A stretch of DNA of 64,000 nucleotides, from contig JAJEGA010000115.1 in assembly GCA_022820125.1 (NCBI GenBank), positions 1 to 64,000 on the forward strand. The letters are read 5' to 3'. The stretch is from Anaerolineae bacterium. Its GTDB lineage: Bacteria; Chloroflexota; Anaerolineae; Aggregatilineales; Phototrophicaceae. Of this stretch, positions 25,459-32,568 are shown one piece after another (positions within the stretch are counted from its first letter, which is position 1; each line of letters starts with the position of its first letter). The notes under the pieces were generated by a model. That model did no database searches and was not told the origin of the DNA. It saw only the letters and a program-made list of their open reading frames with translations. The position numbers and the translations under genes are program-made.

Positions 25459-25632
25459 ACAGAAGTAATTCCAAGAAAGTCATGCGAAAAAGGGCGATGC
25501 TAATCTGATTCGAGATCTGTAGGGGCGAGACTTGTCTCGCCCACTATGTCGTCATTGTACATGTGGGCGACTCAAGAGTCGCCCCTACGACGTTCCTTCA
25601 TTTTGTTGCATTACTTTATTGGACTTACTGAG
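25459..25632. repeat. 174-bp repeat, right copy (inverted relative to 22547-22720)
   Basis: Same length as the left copy and reverse-complementary to it across the middle. It begins ACAGAAGTAATTCC and ends TACTGAG like the left copy. The core REP doublet is at 25518-25589. In its own right the two ends are strong inverted repeats of about 27 bp with roughly 24 matches. Together the pair brackets the LacI and fucosidase genes. Confidence 0.75.
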
Positions 25633-25635
25633 GCC

Positions 25636-25663
25636 TTGTAGGGGCGAGCCATTGGGCCGCCCG
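25636..25663. repeat. Single REP hairpin
   Basis: TTGTAGGGGCGAGCCATTGG followed by GCCGCCCG: a solitary, slightly degenerate unit directly after the 174-bp repeat. Confidence 0.5.
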
Positions 25664-25721
25664 TTTGAACGTCGCTTGCGGTAAAATCGAGGAATAACTC
25701 AGAAATATTCAGGAGCAGCGC

Positions 25722-26558
25722 ATGACCGCTCGAATAGATTCGCATCAACATTTCTGGTGTTACAATGCCGAAGACTACGGCTGGATGGCGGGGGACCGCA
25801 GTCCGCTGCAGGTCGACTATATGCCGCCGGACTTGGGCCCGCTTCTGGCGGCGAGCGGCATTGAGGGCACGGTGGCGGTGCAAGCGCGGCAAGTCTCCCG
25901 CGAGACCGAATTCTTGCTCGAGCTCGCCGATCAATACGACCTGATCCGCGGCGTGGTCGGCTGGGTGGATATGCGGGCGGACGATGTCGAGGCGCAGCTC
26001 GAACGCTTCGCCGGGCATCCGCGCTTGGTCGGCATCCGTCATATCGTGCACGATGAAGCGGACGACCGCTTCATGCTCGGCGGCAACTTCTTGCACGGTT
26101 TGGCGGCGCTCAAAGCCTACGACCTGCGTTATGATCTGCTGCTCTATCCCAAGCATATTCCCATCGCCATCGAGGTCGTCAAGCAATTCCCCGAGCAGCC
26201 CTTTGTGCTCGACCACATCGCCAAACCCTTCATCAAGGACGGCGTCATCGGCGCCTGGGAAGACGACATCCGCGCGCTGGCTTCCTTCGATAATGTTTGC
26301 TGCAAGGTCTCCGGCATGGTCACCGAGGCTGCCTGGGGCGCCTGGACGGGTGACGACTTCAAGCCCTATCTCGATATCGTCTTCGATTGCTTCGGCGTCG
26401 AGCGGCTGATGTTCGGCAGCGACTGGCCCGTCTGCACGCTTGCCGGCAGTTACAGCGAGGTGGTCGGCATCGTGGAGCAATACATCGCGGCGCTCTCGAC
26501 GGATGAACAGGCGGCGATCATGGGCGGAAATGCGACCGCCTTTTATGGGCTCGTCTGA
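25722..26558 (+). CDS. L-fuconolactonase-like amidohydrolase
   Basis: 278 residues, COG3618-type amidohydrolase barrel. The metal-binding start is RIDSHQHFW; later strands read GIRHIVHDE, FVLDHIAKPF and the family ending FGSDWPVC, which holds the catalytic Asp. Homologues hydrolyse L-fucono-1,5-lactone or similar sugar lactones to acids. It lies after the fucosidase and 20 bases before a Zn-dehydrogenase that could make or use the same intermediates, so a non-phosphorylating fucose route is likely. The start ATG has AGGAG about 8 bases upstream. Confidence 0.85.
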   Translation: MTARIDSHQHFWCYNAEDYGWMAGDRSPLQVDYMPPDLGPLLAASGIEGTVAVQARQVSRETEFLLELADQYDLIRGVVGWVDMRADDVEAQLERFAGHPRLVGIRHIVHDEADDRFMLGGNFLHGLAALKAYDLRYDLLLYPKHIPIAIEVVKQFPEQPFVLDHIAKPFIKDGVIGAWEDDIRALASFDNVCCKVSGMVTEAAWGAWTGDDFKPYLDIVFDCFGVERLMFGSDWPVCTLAGSYSEVVGIVEQYIAALSTDEQAAIMGGNATAFYGLV

Positions 26559-26578
26559 ATTGAACTGGAGCAACTAAG

Positions 26579-27604
26579 GTGAAAGCAATTGTACTGAAGC
26601 AGCCGGGCAGGCTGACGCTGGAAGATGTGGCGCCGCCTGAACGGGTAGGGGACGATGAAGCGCTCGTGCGCGTCAAGCGCGTCGGCATCTGCGGCACCGA
26701 TTTGCACGCTTTCGGCGGGAATCAGAACTTCTTCAGTTATCCGCGCATTATGGGGCACGAACTGGCGGTCGAAGTCGTCGACATCGGCGCGACTGATGCC
26801 GAGTTGGATTACGCGGTCGGCGACTTGTGCTGCGTCATCCCCTACTTGAATTGCGGCGAGTGCATCGCCTGCCGCCGCGGCAAGAGCAATTGCTGCACTG
26901 GCATGCAAGTGCTGGGCGTGCATATCGATGGCGGCATGCGCGAACAATTCACCCTGCCGGTCGACAAGCTGCTTGTAGCCGACGGCGTACCGCTCGAGCA
27001 GCTGGCGCTGGTGGAGATGCTATGCATCGGCGCTCATGCGGCAAAGCGCGCTCGCATCAGCCCCGGCGAGAAGGCGTTGGTGATCGGCGCCGGACCCATC
27101 GGCTTGGCGACGGCGCAATTCGCCAAAGTCGCCGGCGCTGAGGTGATGGTGATGGAGGTCAACGAGACGCGGCTCGACTTCTGCGCCGAGGTCTTGGGCA
27201 TCAACAAGCTGATTGACGCGCGCGGCGATGGGCTGGGGCAGGTCAAAGACTCGCTCGGCGGCGAATTGCCGACGCTGGTCTTCGATTGCACCGGCAATTC
27301 AAAATCGATGCACGCCGCCTTTGATTATGTGGCGCACGGCGGTTCGCTGGTGCTGGTCGGGCATATCACCGGCGATATCAGCTTCAGCGATCCCCATTTT
27401 CATTCGCATGAGCTGACGCTGCTGGCCAGCCGCAACGCTACTCCGGAGGATTTCGCCTGGGTGATTGACGAGATGCGCGCGGGCAGCATCAACCTGGGTC
27501 CCTGGATCACGCATCAGGCGGCGCCGGAAAGCATCGTGGCCGAGTTCCCGACCTGGCTGGATCCGGGGACTGGGGTGATCAAGGCGATGCTGAGGTTTGA
27601 TTAG
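26579..27604 (+). CDS. Zinc-dependent dehydrogenase (sugar/sugar-acid oxidation)
   Basis: 341 residues, medium-chain dehydrogenase. Catalytic zinc: Cys38 in GICGTDLHAFGG and His60-Glu61. Structural zinc: Cys92, Cys95, Cys98 and Cys105 (CGECIACRRGKSNC). Cofactor loop GAGPIGLA. The GTG start is preceded by CTGGAG with 8 bases spacing, and the gene follows the fuconolactonase gene by 20 bases. Relatives include L-galactonate and L-threonine-type dehydrogenases. Here oxidation of L-fucose or L-fuconate is the simplest reading, inferred from context. Confidence 0.85.
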   Translation: MKAIVLKQPGRLTLEDVAPPERVGDDEALVRVKRVGICGTDLHAFGGNQNFFSYPRIMGHELAVEVVDIGATDAELDYAVGDLCCVIPYLNCGECIACRRGKSNCCTGMQVLGVHIDGGMREQFTLPVDKLLVADGVPLEQLALVEMLCIGAHAAKRARISPGEKALVIGAGPIGLATAQFAKVAGAEVMVMEVNETRLDFCAEVLGINKLIDARGDGLGQVKDSLGGELPTLVFDCTGNSKSMHAAFDYVAHGGSLVLVGHITGDISFSDPHFHSHELTLLASRNATPEDFAWVIDEMRAGSINLGPWITHQAAPESIVAEFPTWLDPGTGVIKAMLRFD

Positions 27605-27653
27605 CGCTTGATCGTATGTCCTGCTTTAGCATTAAACCAACAGGAGCAATCTG

Positions 27654-28760
27654 ATGACGGCGATAACTGTTCATCTCGAAGTGCCAACTTTTATAGAGGC
27701 TGGTCTGGCCGATGGCTCTATGGAACGTGTTGGAGGAGTGATCCGCTTCGCTGAAAATAAGCAGATTGTTGCCTGGTTGCGAGAAGGCGGAGAGATTACG
27801 GAAGAGATTGCTTCATCTAGATCCGGTATGCTTCAAGCAATTCTCAAATCTACTGGAAGGTCGGCAGCGACAATTAGCAACATACTTGGAAAAGCCGTAC
27901 CTGTACTTAGTATTGCATTTGCCGGTTATGAGCTTTCAAAGATGATTGGAGGCATTGAAGATAACCAAAAAGAAATTGAAGCCATTTATGAACGCGTTGA
28001 GGAGCAGTTTAGGCGCGATCGATTGACCGAGCTTTTCACGGCCCTGGAAATTGGCAGACGCATTTTGAACGTTCGGGATCCGGATGTAAGAGCGCAGCAG
28101 GTCGGTGAAGTAAACGTACTGCTTGTTAAATCAAAGGAGCACGTAACTCAATACTTCAATGATTTGCTGAAGGGCGAATTAAATCCGGAGACTAACGAGC
28201 AGGCTCTAAGATACGTGACTCTCGCCATGCAAATCACGACTATGCAAGCACGATGCTGGCTTGAAATTGGTGAAGTCGAATCTGCGCTTGAGTGGCTATG
28301 TTTTGGCTGGGAAGAGACCGGCGGTCTCACTCGACGTTTTGCCCACGCCCGGCTCGGAAGTCGGCGGGCATATTTTTTCCACAAGTCGATAAGTCAAGAT
28401 TCCTTCAATAGATTTCTTAACATCGAGCAATGGCTCCGAGGCAAGCGCGATGTATTTCGTGAATTGGTAAATGAGAATCTTGAAGATTTCTGGGAAGACA
28501 GCGTTCTTGACGCTATTTCATATCGACGCTTCCCGGGAACAGCCCGGATTCTGCATGAGCCGCCGCCGTATGATTCGTCTTTGCGTCAAGTAGAAATACT
28601 AATCGAGAATTATCAGCGACTCGAAGGCTTCAAGCAAGAACTTCAATCCAACCGAGATGATTTCGCCGTGTGGGACGAATATGACGGAGACATTGCTTCG
28701 CAGATTAGCTCGCACAATGATTACGTCTTGCTTGTCAAAACTGGTGAGACAAATCCGTAA
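27654..28760 (+). CDS. Hypothetical protein with hydrophobic segment; family not recognised
   Basis: 368 residues. The N-terminus (about 1-45) has a short domain-like stretch, GSMERVGGVIRFAENKQIVAWL. Residues 74-101 (SNILGKAVPVLSIAFAGYELSKMIGGI) are hydrophobic and glycine/alanine rich, enough for one membrane pass or a pore-like hairpin. A charged helix follows (EDNQKEIEAIYERVEEQF) and then a mostly helical C-terminal 250 residues. The gene is clearly AT-richer than its neighbours and uses AGA/ATA-type codons, which suggests horizontal transfer. CAGGAG sits about 8 bases upstream. It does not fit the sugar pathway around it. A defence or toxin role is possible but unsupported. Confidence 0.7.
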   Translation: MTAITVHLEVPTFIEAGLADGSMERVGGVIRFAENKQIVAWLREGGEITEEIASSRSGMLQAILKSTGRSAATISNILGKAVPVLSIAFAGYELSKMIGGIEDNQKEIEAIYERVEEQFRRDRLTELFTALEIGRRILNVRDPDVRAQQVGEVNVLLVKSKEHVTQYFNDLLKGELNPETNEQALRYVTLAMQITTMQARCWLEIGEVESALEWLCFGWEETGGLTRRFAHARLGSRRAYFFHKSISQDSFNRFLNIEQWLRGKRDVFRELVNENLEDFWEDSVLDAISYRRFPGTARILHEPPPYDSSLRQVEILIENYQRLEGFKQELQSNRDDFAVWDEYDGDIASQISSHNDYVLLVKTGETNP

Positions 28761-28798
28761 GACTTACCCCGATTGTGCTGAGAAGTATTTGGGAGTAC

Positions 28799-30253
28799 CT
28801 AAGCATCATAACTCCCCGCCGTGACATCCCCGCCGACGCCCGTCCAGTTGGTGTGAAAATACGCCCCGCGCGGACGATCGACCCGCTCATACGTATGCGC
28901 GCCGAAGTAATCGCGCTGGGCTTGCAATAGATTCGCCGGCAGATTCGCCGAGCGGTAGCCATCGTAAAACGCCAGCGCCCCGCTCATGATCGGCAGGGGG
29001 ATGCCATGCTGGATGCCGGTTGTCACCGCGCCGCGCCAAGCGGACTGCGCCCCGATGACGGCTTCGCTGAAATAATCGTCCAGCAGCAGGTTCGGCAGCG
29101 CCGGGTTCTTCGCGTAGGCATTCTGAATCTCACCCAGGAAAGCCGAGCGGATGATGCAGCCCTCGCGCCACATCAGCGCTACCCCGCCATAATTCAGATT
29201 CCAGTTGTAGGTGCGCGCCGCATCCTGCATCAGCATATAACCCTGCGTGTAGCTGATGATCTTGGCGGCGTAAACCGCCTGTTCCAGGTCATCAATGAAT
29301 TGCGCCTTGTCGCCGCTGAATTCGGCGATGGGACCGGGCAGCGCCTTTGAAGCCGCCAAGCGCTGGTCTTTGATTGCCGAGAGGAAGCGCGCGAAAACCG
29401 CTTCGCCGATCAGGGTCAAGGGCGTGCCTTCTTCCAGCGCTGTGATCGCCGTCCACTTGCCTGTGCCTTTTTGGCTGGCGACATCGAGGATCTTGCGCAG
29501 CAGCGGCGCGCCGTCTTCATCTTGATACGCCAGGATTTCGCCAGTGATCTCGATGAGGAAAGACGCCAGAATCCCCTTGTTCCAGCGCTGGAAGACTTTG
29601 CTGCTCTCGGCTTCGTCCATGCCCAGCACCTGCGACATCAGGTGATAGGCTTCGCAGATCAATTGCATATCGCCGTATTCAATGCCGTTATGCACCATCT
29701 TGACGAAGTGCCCGGCGCCACCTTCGCCCACCCAATCGCAGCAGGGGCTGCCATCGGGCACTTTTGCCGCGACCGCCTGCAAGATCGGCTTGACCGATTC
29801 CCAAGCCGCGGTCGAGCCGCCCGGCATGATCGATGGTCCGTAGCGCGCGCCTTCTTCGCCGCCGCTGATGCCGGCGCCGACGAACAGCTTGCCCAGCGCC
29901 TCGACTTCGGCTGTGCGGCGGATGGTGTCATTGAAGTTGGAATTGCCGCCGTCAATGATGATATCGCCCTCGTCAAGCAGCGGCGTCAACTGCGCGATTG
30001 ACTTGTCGACGGCTTCGCCCGCCTGGATCATGAGGATTATCTTGCGCGGCCGCTTGATCGCCGCGACAAATTCTTCCGGCGAATACGCGCCGATAATGTC
30101 CGTATTCGCCGCTTCGTTCTCCAGGAAGCGGGTGATCTTTGAAGTGGTGCGGTTGAAGACGGCGACGCGAAAGCCGTGATCGTTTATGTTCAAGGCGAGG
30201 TTCTGGCCCATCACCGCCAAGCCGATTAATCCGATATCCGCCTGATTGCCCAT
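28799..30253 (-). CDS. gndA: 6-phosphogluconate dehydrogenase, decarboxylating
   Basis: 484 residues, full length for the dimeric NADP-type enzyme. It converts 6-phosphogluconate to ribulose 5-phosphate and CO2 in the oxidative pentose phosphate pathway. Seen: coenzyme loop GLIGLAVMGQNLALNI, the NRTTSK turn typical of NADP binding, IIDGGNSNFNDT, the substrate motif GISGGEEGARYGPSIMPGG, and the catalytic-lysine region GHFVKMVHNGIEYGDMQ. The C-terminal tail ends GGDVTAGSYDA. AGGAA lies about 7 bases before the ATG. No zwf or pgl gene is adjacent; a 6-phosphogluconolactonase-fold protein is encoded at 53423. Confidence 0.95.
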   Translation of the reverse strand: MGNQADIGLIGLAVMGQNLALNINDHGFRVAVFNRTTSKITRFLENEAANTDIIGAYSPEEFVAAIKRPRKIILMIQAGEAVDKSIAQLTPLLDEGDIIIDGGNSNFNDTIRRTAEVEALGKLFVGAGISGGEEGARYGPSIMPGGSTAAWESVKPILQAVAAKVPDGSPCCDWVGEGGAGHFVKMVHNGIEYGDMQLICEAYHLMSQVLGMDEAESSKVFQRWNKGILASFLIEITGEILAYQDEDGAPLLRKILDVASQKGTGKWTAITALEEGTPLTLIGEAVFARFLSAIKDQRLAASKALPGPIAEFSGDKAQFIDDLEQAVYAAKIISYTQGYMLMQDAARTYNWNLNYGGVALMWREGCIIRSAFLGEIQNAYAKNPALPNLLLDDYFSEAVIGAQSAWRGAVTTGIQHGIPLPIMSGALAFYDGYRSANLPANLLQAQRDYFGAHTYERVDRPRGAYFHTNWTGVGGDVTAGSYDA

Positions 30254-30456
30254 TCGACGTTCCTTTCCTCGTCACCCTGCGCGCCATTGTATCAAGGCTG
30301 CCGGCTATTTGCAGGTTGCAGAATACGACCGAGCCGCAAAATGTCTGCGCCTCAATATGTTGAACGAACTTCTTGAAGCGCCCCTCGCGTAGGATGCGCG
30401 TTTGCCCGTCCGTGACGAAAACAGGCGACTGTGCTACCATGAAGCTGACATGAGTG

Positions 30457-30464
30457 AACCGATT
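30457..30464 (-). promoter_or_regulatory. Octamer AATCGGTT (read on minus strand) between gndA and the second LacI gene
   Basis: AACCGATT on the + strand, within TGAACCGATTTACCTGG. Read on the minus strand it is preceded by CAGGTA, like the sites at 12320 and 14066. It is 175 bases before the LacI start and 204 bases before the divergent gndA start. Candidate operator. Confidence 0.35.
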
Positions 30465-30540
30465 TACCTGGAGACGAAGTGAGTGCCTAAGCGCCTGTCG
30501 TCGAGACCTGCAAGCCTGTCTTCACCAGCGCGCTGTAGTG

Positions 30541-30642
30541 GCGGCATATCACGAGCGCCTGGGCTTGGGCGTCGACGAAAGCATGATGTTCGGCGATTGC
30601 TTCTTTTTGGAATCAGCAGCCAAATTGCTGGAATTGATATGA
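30541..30642 (+). pseudogene. 3' remnant resembling a GH88 (unsaturated glucuronyl hydrolase) C-terminus
   Basis: The frame ending at 30642 reads AAYHERLGLGVDESMMFG, then DCFFLESAAKLLELI. The ending D-E-S-x-x-x-G-D-x-x-F-x-E-x-x-x-x-L-L resembles the last residues of GH88-type unsaturated glucuronyl hydrolases. Nothing upstream in that frame looks like the rest of the enzyme, so only the 3' tip would remain. Its TGA overlaps the next gene's start as ATGA, the arrangement expected if the LacI gene was once translationally coupled to it. Recognition is from memory of the family ending and is tentative. Confidence 0.35.
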
Positions 30643-31682
30643 CGAAATCCGATCGACCGCGGCGCCAAAAGGTTACGCTGCAACATGTTGCCGATGCGGC
30701 CAAGGTGTCCAAAGCGACCGCCTCCCTGGCGCTGAACAACAATCCGCGCATCTCCGAGGCGACGCGGCAGCGCGTCCTGGAAGCGGTCGAAGCGCTGGGA
30801 TATGTTTACAATCAGCGCGCCGCCAGCCTGCGGACGCAGCGGTCTTATACTATCGGTCTGCTCATCAAGGATGTGTCGAATCCCTACAACGCCGAGCTGA
30901 CATCCGGCGCCGAGTCCCGCTTGGCGGATCATGATTATAGCCTCGTTCTGGCCACGACCGATGACGACCTGGGCAAACAGACGCGATTGATCCAAACCAT
31001 GCTCGAGCGCGATATAGACGGCTTGATCCTGGCGCCGACCGCCAGCACGCCGATAGCATCCCTGCAGCGATTATTGGACCACCGTCCGCTCGTCCTGCTG
31101 ACCCCCTATTACGCGGACTTGCCCGCAGACTGCGTCGGCATGGATGACGAGAACGGCACGGCGCGCGCGGTGGAGCATCTTATTCAGCAGAGGCACCGGC
31201 GTATCGCCTTTGTCGGCGGCTTCGATACCGATCTTACGCGGCAAAGGCGCTTGCAAAGTTATCGGCATACCTTGCTGCGGCACGATATCGCGCTTGACCC
31301 GGCGCTGTGCGTCGCGAGCCCGGTCAGCCGCCGCGGCGGTTACGACGCGATGCGTCAGCTACTGAATCTGCCAACGCCGCCGACAGCCGCTTACTGTTAC
31401 AGCGATGTAATTGCCTTTGGGGTGATGCTTGGCTTGCGCGCGTCGGGCATGGAAGCGGGGGTGGATTTGGCGCTCATCGGTTTTGACGATGTTCCCGAAG
31501 CGTCGCTGTGGCATCCCAGCCTGACGACTGTTTCAAATGACCCGCGCGGTCTTGGCGTCAATGCCGCTCAGTTGATGCTCCGCCGGATCTCGACGCCGGA
31601 TGCGCCGATTAACCGTGTCATTATGCCTTCGCGGTTGATCCTGCGCGATTCGACGGCAGCGCCCGTCAATGCGCCGCGCTGA
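30639..31682 (+). CDS. LacI-family transcriptional regulator (second)
   Basis: About 347 residues. The helix-turn-helix is TLQHVADAAKVSKATASLAL, the hinge region YNQRAASLRTQRSYTIGLLI, and then an effector domain of normal length. The longer frame from 30483 has no family resemblance upstream of MTKSDRPRR, so the ATG at 30639 was chosen; no strong Shine-Dalgarno. Related to, but clearly distinct from, the regulator at 22842. Its targets may include ABC transporter 2, whose upstream region carries the shared octamer. Confidence 0.88.
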   Translation: MTKSDRPRRQKVTLQHVADAAKVSKATASLALNNNPRISEATRQRVLEAVEALGYVYNQRAASLRTQRSYTIGLLIKDVSNPYNAELTSGAESRLADHDYSLVLATTDDDLGKQTRLIQTMLERDIDGLILAPTASTPIASLQRLLDHRPLVLLTPYYADLPADCVGMDDENGTARAVEHLIQQRHRRIAFVGGFDTDLTRQRRLQSYRHTLLRHDIALDPALCVASPVSRRGGYDAMRQLLNLPTPPTAAYCYSDVIAFGVMLGLRASGMEAGVDLALIGFDDVPEASLWHPSLTTVSNDPRGLGVNAAQLMLRRISTPDAPINRVIMPSRLILRDSTAAPVNAPR

Positions 31683-31697
31683 CTGGCCTTCAATGCC

Positions 31698-32525
31698 TCA
31701 AACGTTGAAGTTTCGCCGCTCGTAGCTCTCGGCAGGGAATGCGGCGACGACTTTGCCGCCACGCATCAGCCACTTGTAGTCAATTTTGTGGCCGCTGCGC
31801 CCATGCTCCACAATGTCCGGGCTGCTCATCACGCCGGCGATGGCGATGCGCCCCTTTTCGCTGGTGTTGGGCGGGCTGTAATGCCAGGCGCTGCTATGCC
31901 AGACGATAATGCTGCCTGGCGCCAGCTCGATATGTTCGACGCCGTAGGTATCGATCATCTCCTCGACGCGCTCATTGGGCAGTTGCCGGTGAATGCTGTC
32001 TTCGTAAAAGACGTGCTCGACGATTTCAGTCTGATAGCTGCCTGGGATCATTTGCAGGCAGCCGTTTTCGATGGTCGCCGGGTCCAGCGCCATCCAGAAG
32101 TTGAAGGGTTCAATGTCGCCATCGAGCCATAGACCGTTGTCTTGATGCCAAGGCGTGGCGCTTCCCGAGCGCGCCGGCTTGAGGAAGCAACTGTCGTATT
32201 TCAGCAGAATGTCATCGCCCAAAAAATAACGCGCGATTTCCAGCACCGGCTTGCCGCAGTGGGCGTTGTGCCAGATGAGCGGATTGCGCTGGTTGAACTG
32301 GCTCAGCTTGCGATAGCGCACGGCGCGCGCCTGAGGAGTGTCGTCATTCATCGGATCCATCGGGTCGGCATCGGTCATCATGTCGTCGGTCTCCGGCGTC
32401 AGGATCGCATTCTTGATCACGCCGAGCATCTCCGCCGCCGTCTGCCGCGAGACGACATTTGGCACGGTAAAATAGCCGCGCTCTTCGTAGTTTCGTTTCT
32501 GTTCCGCTGTTGGTTCCCAAGCCAT
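31698..32525 (-). CDS. Phytanoyl-CoA dioxygenase family protein
   Basis: About 275 residues. Fe(II)/2-oxoglutarate-dependent oxygenase of the PhyH family. The iron ligands are visible as the HxD in TPWHQDNGLW and a distal His in IIVWHSSAWHYSPPN, followed by the 2-oxoglutarate-binding Arg in EKGRIAIAG. Substrate unknown; bacterial members hydroxylate diverse small molecules. GAAGGAG lies upstream. The GTG at 32537 overlaps that Shine-Dalgarno, so the ATG at 32525 was preferred. It is the last gene of the ABC transporter 2 run, 43 bases after the GroEL-like gene. Confidence 0.87.
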   Translation of the reverse strand: MAWEPTAEQKRNYEERGYFTVPNVVSRQTAAEMLGVIKNAILTPETDDMMTDADPMDPMNDDTPQARAVRYRKLSQFNQRNPLIWHNAHCGKPVLEIARYFLGDDILLKYDSCFLKPARSGSATPWHQDNGLWLDGDIEPFNFWMALDPATIENGCLQMIPGSYQTEIVEHVFYEDSIHRQLPNERVEEMIDTYGVEHIELAPGSIIVWHSSAWHYSPPNTSEKGRIAIAGVMSSPDIVEHGRSGHKIDYKWLMRGGKVVAAFPAESYERRNFNV

Positions 32526-32568
32526 TTTCTTCGCCACTCCTTCAGCCTGATCTCTCTGCGCGCTGTTT

